A DNA stretch of 64,000 nucleotides from Candidatus Sulfurimonas baltica. Its GTDB lineage: Bacteria; Campylobacterota; Campylobacteria; Campylobacterales; Sulfurimonadaceae. The stretch spans positions 1 through 64,000 of the forward strand of contig NZ_CP054492.1 of assembly GCF_015265455.1 (NCBI RefSeq). Reading direction: 5' to 3'. Of the stretch, positions 11,519-18,876 are shown piece after piece; the stretch's first letter is position 1; every line of letters starts with the position of its first letter. Under the pieces are notes generated by a model. It was not told the DNA's origin, searched no databases, and saw nothing but the letters and a program-made list of their open reading frames with translations. The position numbers and the translations under genes were made by a program.

Positions 11519-12541
11519 ATGAATAGAAAAAAAATATATAATCCAGAATCTAAAGAAAATGTAAATGATAGAAAAATATTTGGTGGAGATCCGACAGGGA
11601 TATTTGAGCTAAATAATATAAAATATCAGTGGGCATATAATCTTTGGGAAGTGATGTTGAACAACACTTGGTTCCCAAAAGAGGTCGATATGACTCGCGA
11701 TGTTATAGACTATAAAAATATTACACAAGCAGAAAAAGATGCTTATGACAAAGCTCTTTCACAGCTGATTTTTATGGATTCTCTTCAAACAAATAATATA
11801 ATGGATAATATAAACCCTTACGTAACATCTCCAGAAGTCAACCTTATACTTGTTAGACAATCATTTGAGGAGGCGCTTCACTCACAAAGCTATGCCGTTA
11901 TGGTAGATAGCATATCTACAAACTCTGAAGAAATTTATGACCTTTGGCGTCGAGATATGATGCTAAAGACAAAAAATGATGCTATTGCCAGTATTTATGA
12001 TGACCTCTCTTCAAACCCCACTGAGCACAATTTTGTAAAAGCTTGTTTTGCAAATCAAATCTTAGAGGGAATCTATTTCTATAGTGGCTTTGCTTATATT
12101 TACACGTTGGCTAGAAGTGGCAAAATGCTGGGTTCTGCACAAATGATTAGATTTATTCAAAGAGATGAAGTTACTCACTTGGTTCTTTTTCAAAACCTTA
12201 TAAATACACTTAGAAAAGAGAGACCTGATTTATTTACTGATAAGCTCAAAGAAGAGGTTATAGCAATGTTTAAACAGGCTGTACAACTTGAAACAGATTG
12301 GGGCAGATACATAACACAAGGGCAAATATTGGGCTTAACTGACACTATTATTGAACAGTACATTCAATATCTTGCAGATGACAGACTAGCGTCTGTTGGT
12401 TTTGAGAAGCTTTACAATGTAACAAATCCTATTAAGTGGGTTGATGACTTCTCAAAATTTAACGACCAAAAAACAAACTTCTTTGAGGGAACTGTTGCTA
12501 ATTACTCAAAAGGAAGCCTTACTTTTGATGATGATTTTTAG
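11519..12541 (+). CDS. nrdB: Class I ribonucleotide reductase beta subunit
   Basis: NrdB carries the diiron-tyrosyl cofactor that starts reduction of ribonucleotides to deoxyribonucleotides in the NrdA subunit. The 340-residue protein retains all the expected residues: Asp87 in FMDS, Glu118 and His121 in [10 protein letters not shown], radical tyrosine Tyr125, Glu183 in ILEGIYF, and Glu217/His220 in RDEVTHL. The retained tyrosine argues against the tyrosine-less class Ic. The partner nrdA is not in the window, so the subunits are encoded apart here. The gene has its own -10 box and overlaps the convergent MerR-family gene by 23 bases at its 3' end. Length and motifs are normal. Confidence 0.95.
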   Translation: MNRKKIYNPESKENVNDRKIFGGDPTGIFELNNIKYQWAYNLWEVMLNNTWFPKEVDMTRDVIDYKNITQAEKDAYDKALSQLIFMDSLQTNNIMDNINPYVTSPEVNLILVRQSFEEALHSQSYAVMVDSISTNSEEIYDLWRRDMMLKTKNDAIASIYDDLSSNPTEHNFVKACFANQILEGIYFYSGFAYIYTLARSGKMLGSAQMIRFIQRDEVTHLVLFQNLINTLRKERPDLFTDKLKEEVIAMFKQAVQLETDWGRYITQGQILGLTDTIIEQYIQYLADDRLASVGFEKLYNVTNPIKWVDDFSKFNDQKTNFFEGTVANYSKGSLTFDDDF

Positions 12542-13211
12542 AAATCTCATCTTTAAGCGCTTTAAATAATACCTTATAAGTATAACGGCTAAAAAGGTAC
12601 TCTTTAGCGTTAAAAAGAGTCTCAAACATAATTTTCCATAGTGTTGAAAAGTTTTCATCACTACGAACACTGCAAAGCTGAATTTGCATCTCATACTCTA
12701 TTTTGGCTAACTCTTTTGCGTGATGAACATAGTTTTTTATCAGAGTGTAATTAACACCAGTTTCTCTGATATCCTCAATCAATCTAATAATAGAAGCTTC
12801 TTTTTCAGTAAAATCATCATCTGCTAGCGGTACAAGTACGCCGTCACTTAGAAGTTGTTCTAAAAGTTTAATATCAAAGTCATAATGCTCTATAAATTGC
12901 TCTTTAGTATAGTGTTTAGCCCCTGCAGGTATAGCGCTTAGTGTTTGCATAAGTGGGGCTAACATTGAAAATGAACTTGAAAGAGATTGGTTTTTATGTT
13001 GCAGGGCAGTTTTTATCTGCTCATTTGAGCTTCCCAGCTCTTGCTTCATATATTTTATGTACTTAATCAGTTCTACATGTTCTTCACTATATCTGTGTAC
13101 ATTTGATTTAAATTTTTTTGCTTCAGGAAGTAAACCTTCTCTTATATAGTAAAGAATCGTTGATTTTGGTACATCTGTTTGTGTGACTATTTCTGATATT
13201 TTATATTCCAT
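12519..13211 (-). CDS. MerR-family transcriptional regulator of the YeeE/AhpD-like locus
   Basis: The 230-residue protein begins with a MerR-type winged helix-turn-helix: [19 protein letters not shown] (about 4-22), then IREGLLP and [16 protein letters not shown] helical region follows, and its long C-terminal half has no recognisable ligand domain. Only one cysteine, in the late LCSVRSDE segment, is visible, so a multi-cysteine metal site as in classic MerR is unlikely. It is divergent from the yeeE pair, with a perfect 11-bp dyad between them that also covers the likely -35 region of its own promoter, consistent with autoregulation. Its 3' end overlaps nrdB by 23 bases on the opposite strand. 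The inducing signal is unknown; reactive sulfur or oxidants would suit the neighbouring genes. Confidence 0.87.
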   Translation of the reverse strand: MEYKISEIVTQTDVPKSTILYYIREGLLPEAKKFKSNVHRYSEEHVELIKYIKYMKQELGSSNEQIKTALQHKNQSLSSSFSMLAPLMQTLSAIPAGAKHYTKEQFIEHYDFDIKLLEQLLSDGVLVPLADDDFTEKEASIIRLIEDIRETGVNYTLIKNYVHHAKELAKIEYEMQIQLCSVRSDENFSTLWKIMFETLFNAKEYLFSRYTYKVLFKALKDEISKNHHQK

Positions 13212-13257
13212 CTATTAGCCTATTAATATTGATATAAGAATTATACCCTATAATTTT

Positions 13258-13280
13258 AACGTTAAGTAGTACTTAACGTT
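13258..13280. promoter_or_regulatory. Perfect 11-bp dyad, probable MerR-family operator O1
   Basis: AACGTTAAGTA (13258-13268), a single central G, and the exact reverse complement (13270-13280) form a perfect inverted repeat between the divergent merR-like and yeeE genes. It starts 4 bases after a + strand TATAAT (13249-13254), so a bound dimer would cover the + transcription start. On the minus strand it overlaps the place of a -35 element about 16 bases before another TATAAT-like box. This geometry suits a repressor. Confidence 0.7.
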
Positions 13281-13301
13281 TTTCAAACAAAGGATTAAAT
13301 A

Positions 13302-13817
13302 ATGCCTCGTTCAATACCTTGGTGGGTTGGTGGTATAGCCATGAGCTTACTGTTTTTTATTAGTTTTTCAGTTTGGGGTGCAGATAGACCAATCGGCGCT
13401 TCTACTGGGATGAGTTACCTTGCAAACTTAATTTTTGGTCTTGATGCCGAGGACCATAAATATGTTGCAATTATACAGGAGAGTGGTGCCTGGGAAGGTG
13501 TAATGCTTATTGGTGTATTTTTTGGTGGACTATTTATGTCTGTCTTTGTTACAAAAACGTTTCGCATTAGCTACATACCTACACTTTGGAAGGAGCGTAA
13601 AAATAGCTCTGTTAAATCTCGAATGGTTTGGAGTTTTATAGCAGGTTTTATGCTGGTTTTTGGAGCACGCTTAGCTGGTGGATGTAATGCTGGACATATA
13701 CTCTCAGGTGGTTCACAAATAGCAGTTAGCGGGATTATATTTGCTGTTGTTGCATTAGGTACAGGAATGATAACAGGTAGATTTTTTTATAAGAAAAAGA
13801 GGTGTAGAGAATGTTAG
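13302..13817 (+). CDS. YeeE/YedE-family (DUF395) half-size permease, first subunit
   Basis: YeeE/YedE proteins are membrane transporters or channels; the full-length YeeE imports thiosulfate and passes it between conserved cysteines. This 171-residue protein corresponds to half of that fold. It has hydrophobic segments at about 8-26, 63-84, 107-121 and 138-157, and the hallmark cysteine Cys128 in LAGGCNAGH. It ends with a cysteine-bearing KKKRCREC tail that could face the cytosol. The next gene, overlapping by 7 bases, encodes the other half, so a two-subunit carrier like the PmpA/PmpB pairs of other proteobacteria is likely. It follows the dyad operator and AAAGGATTAAATA. Substrate (thiosulfate or another sulfur species) is inferred from family, not shown. 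Confidence 0.85.
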   Translation: MPRSIPWWVGGIAMSLLFFISFSVWGADRPIGASTGMSYLANLIFGLDAEDHKYVAIIQESGAWEGVMLIGVFFGGLFMSVFVTKTFRISYIPTLWKERKNSSVKSRMVWSFIAGFMLVFGARLAGGCNAGHILSGGSQIAVSGIIFAVVALGTGMITGRFFYKKKRCREC

Positions 13818-14416
13818 ATCGTATTTCAAATATGTTTAGCCTTGTAGCAAATCAAGCACATGGTTCTGTATGGCTTGTACTTTTTATAGGTTTTTGTTTT
13901 GGTGCAATTATTCTTTATTCACGTCTTGATAAGTTTGAAAAAATGGCCGGTTTTATGATTTTTGAGGATACTTTAGTTCCAAGAATGGCAATGACTACTG
14001 TTGCATTATCAAGCATAGGTTTTTACTTTTTAGTTGATTCTGGTTATGCTAGTTATGCTATCAAACCTACTATTTTAGGTGGCCTGATTGTTGGCGCAAT
14101 AATCTTTGGTATTGGTTTAGTTATATTAGGAAAATGCCCATCAGCATTTTTTGTTTCAGTTTCAGAAGGTCGCGTTGATACTTTTGTTGGTGTTGTTGGA
14201 GGTATGGTTGGTGGAGCGGTTTTTACTCTTGTTTATCCGTGGATTGAAAATATTATAGGACCCAATTTGGGTAAGATAAGACTATCCGATGTATTTGGCG
14301 GATACGACTTGGCGATTGTTCTTGTATTAAGTAGTGTACTTTTGATAACAGCTTATCTTCTTCCAACCATTAATTATGAAGACCCTGCTGATAATAGAGA
14401 AACCAGAGTAAAATAG
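13811..14416 (+). CDS. YeeE/YedE-family (DUF395) half-size permease, second subunit
   Basis: This 201-residue membrane protein is the partner of the preceding half-permease. It has about five hydrophobic segments (roughly 18-36, 57-76, 87-107, 127-146 and 165-184). It carries the second family cysteine Cys109 in LGKCPSAFF, matching the GKC-type motif of YeeE. Its ATG overlaps the end of the upstream gene by 7 bases, indicating translational coupling and equal synthesis. The pair together would recreate the pseudo-symmetric YeeE fold with one cysteine from each subunit along the path. A 99-base gap with its own promoter and a second operator-like dyad separates it from the AhpD-like gene. Confidence 0.85.
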   Translation: MLDRISNMFSLVANQAHGSVWLVLFIGFCFGAIILYSRLDKFEKMAGFMIFEDTLVPRMAMTTVALSSIGFYFLVDSGYASYAIKPTILGGLIVGAIIFGIGLVILGKCPSAFFVSVSEGRVDTFVGVVGGMVGGAVFTLVYPWIENIIGPNLGKIRLSDVFGGYDLAIVLVLSSVLLITAYLLPTINYEDPADNRETRVK

Positions 14417-14447
14417 TTGAATAAAACATTATCTAAGAAATAAACTC

Positions 14448-14481
14448 TATAATTATAAAACGATAAGTCAAACTTAATGTT
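14448..14481. promoter_or_regulatory. Promoter -10 box with second operator-like dyad O2
   Basis: TATAAT at 14448-14453 is followed 5 bases later by an imperfect 23-base dyad (14459-14481), whose left part reads AACGATAAGT and whose right part reads ACTTAATGTT. By hand alignment it matches the perfect dyad O1 at 18 of 23 positions and sits at nearly the same distance from a -10 box. It lies upstream of the AhpD-like gene, so that gene and its followers probably share the MerR-family regulator. Confidence 0.6.
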
Positions 14482-14515
14482 TTGGCAATAATTTTTAAAT
14501 AACAAAGGAAAAAAA

Positions 14516-15046
14516 ATGGCACATATAAAACTACCGGAATTTGAAGATATGAGTCCTGCAATTCAAGATAAAGCTCGTCCAATTTTAGAAAAAACAGGCA
14601 AACTAGGTGAAATATTTAAACTAATGGCACTTGATGATAAAATATATTTTGCAACAGACGGGATGATTCAAAAGTATCTACTTGATGAAACAACATTGTC
14701 TTATGATATTAAAGAGTCAATTGCACTTCTTATATCAGTAGAAAATGGCTGTAAAATGTGTGTTGATGTACATAAAGGTATCGCAGAAATGCTTGGACTA
14801 TCAGATGAGAGAATAGCAGAAGTTTTACAAGGTGTTGATGCTATCAATACTGATGATAAAGAAAAAGCTCTTTTAAATTTTTGTATTAGAGCCTCTAAAA
14901 AAGATAACTACAAAGTACTTAAAAGTGAAATTGATGCACTGAAAGATATGGGTTATAGTGATGTTCAAATAGTTGAGGCAGTAGCAATAACAGGATACTT
15001 CAACTATATAAACACGCTATCAAATGTTTTTGCTTTAGGTCAATAA
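14516..15046 (+). CDS. AhpD-like (carboxymuconolactone decarboxylase family) CxxC protein
   Basis: The 176-residue protein is all-helical and carries the AhpD-type redox motif: Cys79 and Cys82 in GCKMC and His86 in VDVHKG. In AhpD this CxxC...H arrangement performs disulfide exchange supporting peroxide reduction. The ATG follows AACAAAGGAAAAAAA, a strong ribosome site. The gene is led by its own -10 box and operator-like dyad O2, and is followed after 6 bases by an exported DsrE-like gene. Context with YeeE-type permeases suggests handling of reactive sulfur or thiol disulfides rather than aromatic degradation; that is an inference. No decarboxylase pathway genes are nearby. Confidence 0.85.
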   Translation: MAHIKLPEFEDMSPAIQDKARPILEKTGKLGEIFKLMALDDKIYFATDGMIQKYLLDETTLSYDIKESIALLISVENGCKMCVDVHKGIAEMLGLSDERIAEVLQGVDAINTDDKEKALLNFCIRASKKDNYKVLKSEIDALKDMGYSDVQIVEAVAITGYFNYINTLSNVFALGQ

Positions 15047-15052
15047 AAGATT

Positions 15053-15502
15053 ATGAAATATATATTTTTAGCACTTATACTACTCTCTGGTATAGTTCAA
15101 GCAAAAGAGTTCAAAGCTGTTTTTGACTGCAGTTCGAAGAACAGCGGATACATTGTTAGCCGTATGTTTTTAATCGAGAGAACTATAGATATGATTGAGG
15201 AAAAAGGCGATAGCGTGAAATTTGCCATTACGATTCACGGCAGTTGCGCCCCTATAGTTTCAAAAAATATAGATGAGATTATAATGGATGATGCAGAGTT
15301 GGCAAATATGCAAAAAGCAAGAGAACAACTTGAGAGATTAGCTACTAAAAAAGGTGTTGATGTAACTGTTTGCGCGATGAGCCTAAATGCCAATACAATA
15401 GATAAAGATTATGTTCTCCCTTTTGTTAAAATATCAGAAAACAGTTTTATTGATACAATTGGTTATCAAAATGATGGCTATGCTCTTATGACATTTAAAT
15501 AA
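15053..15502 (+). CDS. Exported DsrE-family protein
   Basis: A signal peptide (about residues 1-17, ending VQA) precedes a 130-residue DsrE/DsrF-like fold. Family features are the FAITIHGSCAPIV strand, with Cys65, and the VDVTVCAMSLNANTI segment, with Cys107 at the position where sulfur-carrying DsrE proteins place their reactive cysteine. DsrE relatives carry persulfide sulfur or bind thiols. The location outside the cytosol distinguishes this one from the classic DsrEFH complex. It starts 6 bases after the AhpD-like gene and ends 11 bases before the pseudo-deformylase gene, so all three are probably one operon. Sulfur transfer in the periplasm is plausible but not proven. Confidence 0.8.
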   Translation: MKYIFLALILLSGIVQAKEFKAVFDCSSKNSGYIVSRMFLIERTIDMIEEKGDSVKFAITIHGSCAPIVSKNIDEIIMDDAELANMQKAREQLERLATKKGVDVTVCAMSLNANTIDKDYVLPFVKISENSFIDTIGYQNDGYALMTFK

Positions 15503-15513
15503 GGATAAATATA

Positions 15514-16317
15514 ATGGTAAAAAAAATTGTTACATACCCGACAACTCCAAGTTTGGAATTTGGTGCAAATGTTAGATTCTTTAATGATGAGCTATTCGCA
15601 ATTGTCCAAGATTTAAAAGATACAATCCAAGCGAATGATTTAGATGCACTTGCGGCATTTCAGATAGGTTCACCACTCTCCGTTGTAGTAGTAAAAAAAG
15701 ATGGCGAGTTTATAGAGTTGGTAAATCCGAGAGTTTTAAAAAGAGAAGGGAGTATTACGCCGGTTGAGACTACAGCCTATTTCCCCGGTATGAGTGCTAA
15801 AACAATAAGATATAAAAAAATCACCCTTATGTATGAGGACAGAAGTGGCAATCAGCAATTTTTAGAGGCTGATGGGGAGTTAGCCATAACTATTCAGAGA
15901 AAAATTGATTATGTTTTTGGCTCAAACTTTCGAGTAAGACTTGATGAGGCTGAGAAAAAACTTTTTGATTCAAAGCTGGAGTTTGGAACGGATGCGATTA
16001 CGCAAAACGATTGTCCGACAGTGTTTAAAAGAGATAGAATACTTCAAGCTTTTAAATATCTTTTCATTTTTGGAATTATTGGTGTAGTATCGAGCTTTTT
16101 TATGAGTGATGAGAGTTTAAAGAGTTTGGTAACAGTAGAAAATTATATTATGATTTTAATGAGTTTTCTTATTGTTATTTATTTCTTATATGCGCAATAT
16201 GAAGGGAAACAATATAAGCACTGCACCTCTTGTCAGATTGGAAATATAATAGGCACCACAATAGTTTTATTAATGAAGCTAACGGTACTTTTTTTAGCAT
16301 ACTATTTTATAATTTAA
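15514..16317 (+). CDS. Pseudo-peptide-deformylase fused to a C-terminal membrane domain
   Basis: Residues 1-155 align by eye with peptide deformylase. LDALAAFQIG (about 43-52) matches the GxGLAAxQ motif, ETTAYFPG (85-92) matches EGCLSxPG, and the segment ending IQRKIDY (127-133) matches QHEIDH. Every metal ligand and the catalytic glutamate are changed. The cysteine is Thr87, the two histidines are Arg129 and Tyr133, and the glutamate is Lys130. Deformylase activity is therefore very unlikely. The C-terminal part has three probable membrane helices (about 180-196, 211-227 and 245-266) with a CTSC pair at 237-240 between the last two. RBS AAGGATAAATATA supports the start. It closes the operon with the AhpD-like and DsrE-like genes. 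Its role may be ligand binding or a structural one; none is established. Confidence 0.75.
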   Translation: MVKKIVTYPTTPSLEFGANVRFFNDELFAIVQDLKDTIQANDLDALAAFQIGSPLSVVVVKKDGEFIELVNPRVLKREGSITPVETTAYFPGMSAKTIRYKKITLMYEDRSGNQQFLEADGELAITIQRKIDYVFGSNFRVRLDEAEKKLFDSKLEFGTDAITQNDCPTVFKRDRILQAFKYLFIFGIIGVVSSFFMSDESLKSLVTVENYIMILMSFLIVIYFLYAQYEGKQYKHCTSCQIGNIIGTTIVLLMKLTVLFLAYYFII

Positions 16318-16355
16318 AGATATAATAATATACTAAATTCCTATCGGAGAGTAAT

Positions 16356-17105
16356 ATTATTAAAGAAAATATATCTAAAAGCGGTGAGTACAAACTCTGC
16401 TCACTACTTTTTGACACTACTAACAACTATAACACTAACCTGCAAACACTTTTAGAACTTATAAGTAAAACGGATGAAAAATCATTAATAGTCGCACCTG
16501 AAGTTTGTTTGACATCTTTTGATTATGAGAATATTGAAAAGGTGGTAGAGTTTTCACATGTAGCAAATGAAGCATTGATTAAAGCTTCAAAAAACAAAAT
16601 AATTATAGCAACTATGATTGAGAAAAAAGATGGTGAAGTCTTTAATTTTGCTAAAATTTTTCACAATGGCGAGATAGTTCACACTCAAGCAAAAGCGAGA
16701 CTGTTTCGTTTTGGTGATGAACATAAGTACATGTCGCAAGGTGAAGATAAAGATATTAAGATTGTTGAAGTTGACGGGATTAAAATAGGGATTTTAATCT
16801 GTTTTGAACTTCGCTTTAAAGAGTTGTGGCTTCGTCTTGAGGGGTGTGACGTTATAGCCGTTCCGGCTTGGTGGGGTGTTTTAAGAACTCAGCACTACAA
16901 AACACTAACACAAGCTCTTGCTATAATCAATCAGTGCTATGTCGTTGCAAGCGACTCTCTTAATAAAGAGTGCAGTAAAATGAGTGGTATTATAAAGCCA
17001 CAAGGTGAAGTTGAGCTAAATGGGAATAAGCCTTGCTTAGAAGTGCCATATGATAAAAAAGAAATTGCCACAATGAGGCGATATATGGATGTAGGTATTG
17101 GATAG
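16356..17105 (+). CDS. Carbon-nitrogen hydrolase (nitrilase superfamily), non-canonical start likely
   Basis: Nitrilase-superfamily enzymes hydrolyse amides or nitriles with a Glu-Lys-Cys triad. Counting from an ATT at 16356, the triad is Glu49 (in VAPEVC), Lys113 (in TQAKARLF) and Cys149 (in LICFELRF). The reading frame is open from 16329, but the first ATG/GTG/TTG is TTG 16509, which lies after the catalytic glutamate. The real start must therefore be upstream. CGGAGA at 16345-16350 sits 5 bases before ATT 16356, and a second ATT follows at 16359, so an AUU start like that of infC is the best guess. With this start the product is 249 residues, near the family norm. The pcm gene overlaps its end by 8 bases. 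The substrate is unknown. Confidence 0.8.
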   Translation: MIKENISKSGEYKLCSLLFDTTNNYNTNLQTLLELISKTDEKSLIVAPEVCLTSFDYENIEKVVEFSHVANEALIKASKNKIIIATMIEKKDGEVFNFAKIFHNGEIVHTQAKARLFRFGDEHKYMSQGEDKDIKIVEVDGIKIGILICFELRFKELWLRLEGCDVIAVPAWWGVLRTQHYKTLTQALAIINQCYVVASDSLNKECSKMSGIIKPQGEVELNGNKPCLEVPYDKKEIATMRRYMDVGIG

Positions 17106-17736
17106 AATTACAGCAACAAAGACAGCTCGATTAGCAAACGATTGCCACCAAATATTTTCACTTGATGATGATGTAAAAGAGGCTATTTCCAGAACCAATA
17201 GAGAAGAGTTTGTGCCAATCGGTTTTAAACACAATGCCTATAAGTTAGATGCTCTTCCTTTGGGTTCATCACAATGGATAAGTTCACCTCTAACAGTTGC
17301 TAAAATGACCCAGTATTTAGAGACCAAGGGTGCAGATAGAGTTTTAGAAGTAGGGTGCGGAAGCGGTTATCAGGCTGCAGTTTTATCGCATCTGTTTCGC
17401 GGGGTGTTTACTATTGAGAGAATAGAGCCTTTGATGATAGAAGCAAAACTGCGCTTTAGAAAACTTGGAATTAACAATATTCACACAAGAACAGATGATG
17501 GACAAAACGGCTGGATTCAGTATGCTCCGTACGATAGAATTCTTTTCTCTGCAACCGCAAAAGAGGTTCCGCAAAAACTTTTTGAACAACTGCGTGATGG
17601 CGGGATATTAGTAGCTCCGATGCAGGTTGGATTAAAGCAGGTCATAACACGTTTTAGAAAAATAGGAGACTCCGTAGAGAGAGAAGAGTTGGAAGAGTGC
17701 GATTTTGTACCTATATTGGACGGGGTGCAGAAGTAA
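17098..17736 (+). CDS. pcm: Protein-L-isoaspartate O-methyltransferase
   Basis: Pcm methylates isoaspartyl residues with S-adenosylmethionine so damaged proteins can be repaired. The 212-residue product has the Pcm hallmark LGSSQWISSPLTVAKMTQYL, corresponding to the GQTISQPYIVA segment. It also has the SAM-binding motif I VLEVGCGSGYQAAVLSH (about 80-96) and a later DRILFSATAKEVP region. The likely start is TTG at 17098, overlapping the nitrilase stop by 8 bases. No better in-frame ATG exists before the conserved region, and overlap suggests translational coupling. The pairing of pcm with a nitrilase suggests a protein- or metabolite-repair unit, but this is only context. Confidence 0.9.
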   Translation: MDRITATKTARLANDCHQIFSLDDDVKEAISRTNREEFVPIGFKHNAYKLDALPLGSSQWISSPLTVAKMTQYLETKGADRVLEVGCGSGYQAAVLSHLFRGVFTIERIEPLMIEAKLRFRKLGINNIHTRTDDGQNGWIQYAPYDRILFSATAKEVPQKLFEQLRDGGILVAPMQVGLKQVITRFRKIGDSVEREELEECDFVPILDGVQK

Positions 17737-17741
17737 TATAA

Positions 17742-18818
17742 ATGAAACTATTTTTTGCAGCACTTCTTTTAGCTCTCTGCCTTGACGCCTCAACAAAGTT
17801 TGAGGATGCTCACGCTGTATATAAAAAGGGTGACTTCAAAAAATCATTTGAAATGTTTAAAAAACTGGCAAAAGATGACTCAGATGCCGCATATATTTTA
17901 GCTTACATGTACGAACAAGGCGAAGGGCATGAAGTAGACAAAGAAGAGGCTTCAAAATGGTATAAAATTTCATCTGAGAGTTACTACAAGCAAGCTAAAT
18001 ACAACTATAGCAGAGAGATAGAAAAAGAGCAAAAAAAATTATACACTTCTTTAGACAGACTAGATCAAAATGAAACAGAAGATACAATAAGGCAATACTC
18101 ACAATCTCTTTATAATTTCAAAGCTCATAATGCCAACTATTTTTTGCCTATAAGTTACAGATATGACGGTGACTATGCAAATACGAACGGACATAAAGCA
18201 AAAGAGATAGAGACAGAGTTTCAAATTAGCGTTAAGTTTGATGTGGCAGCAAATATCCTTGGTCTCAACGAGATATACTCAATTGCTTATACCCAAAAGT
18301 CATTTTGGCAGTTTTATTCAGATTCGGCTTTTTTTAGAGAAACAAACTATAACCCTGAGGTTTTTGTTATGTTTCCAACCTCAGAGTTAAGCGATGGAAG
18401 GCTTATAAAGTCCATACGATTAGCAATTGCACATGAATCAAACGGAAGAGGCGGGGACGAAGAGCGCTCATGGAATTTTTTTAGTGGCAGCTTCTTGCTT
18501 CAGTATAAAACCTTGTTTGCAGAGTTGAAACTTTGGACAAGATTACCAGATACTAATGACTACAACCCTGATTTGATAGATTACATGGGACACGGTCATA
18601 TAAAGTTTATGGTCCCATATAAAAAACATCTTTTAGAATTGAAGTTGAAATACAGTTATAGTAATAAAGGGGCTGCAGAGATAAACTACAGTTATCCCGC
18701 TTTTGGCAGAGATGATCTTTTTTTATATGTAAAACTATTCAGTGGATATGGTGAGAGTCTTATTGATTATAACAATCGCATAAAAAAGTTTGCAATTGGG
18801 TTTAGCATCTCAAGGTAG
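17742..18818 (+). CDS. pldA: Sel1-repeat protein fused to outer-membrane phospholipase A1
   Basis: A signal peptide (about 1-17) precedes a region of roughly 100 residues with a Sel1/TPR-like helical unit (AAYILAYMYEQGEG and EEASKWYKIS, about 49-80) and a charged helix. The rest is an OMPLA-type beta barrel. Catalytic residues are visible as His231 and Ser233 in AHESNGRGG and Asn245 in ERSWN; the 14-residue His-Asn spacing equals that of Escherichia coli OMPLA. OMPLA is a calcium-dependent phospholipase activated by dimerisation when the outer membrane is disturbed. The periplasmic Sel1-like extension is unusual and may bring a partner to the barrel. The gene follows pcm by 5 bases and is probably cotranscribed with it. 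Confidence 0.85.
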   Translation: MKLFFAALLLALCLDASTKFEDAHAVYKKGDFKKSFEMFKKLAKDDSDAAYILAYMYEQGEGHEVDKEEASKWYKISSESYYKQAKYNYSREIEKEQKKLYTSLDRLDQNETEDTIRQYSQSLYNFKAHNANYFLPISYRYDGDYANTNGHKAKEIETEFQISVKFDVAANILGLNEIYSIAYTQKSFWQFYSDSAFFRETNYNPEVFVMFPTSELSDGRLIKSIRLAIAHESNGRGGDEERSWNFFSGSFLLQYKTLFAELKLWTRLPDTNDYNPDLIDYMGHGHIKFMVPYKKHLLELKLKYSYSNKGAAEINYSYPAFGRDDLFLYVKLFSGYGESLIDYNNRIKKFAIGFSISR

Positions 18819-18876
18819 CAGATATATACTAAGTTTATTATTGTAAAATGTCAATCAATATAATATAGGATAGATT

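Noticed and set aside
11519-12541. Class Ic or R2lox-type reductase
   Set aside because: The radical tyrosine (Tyr125) and all six metal ligands are at the normal class I positions.
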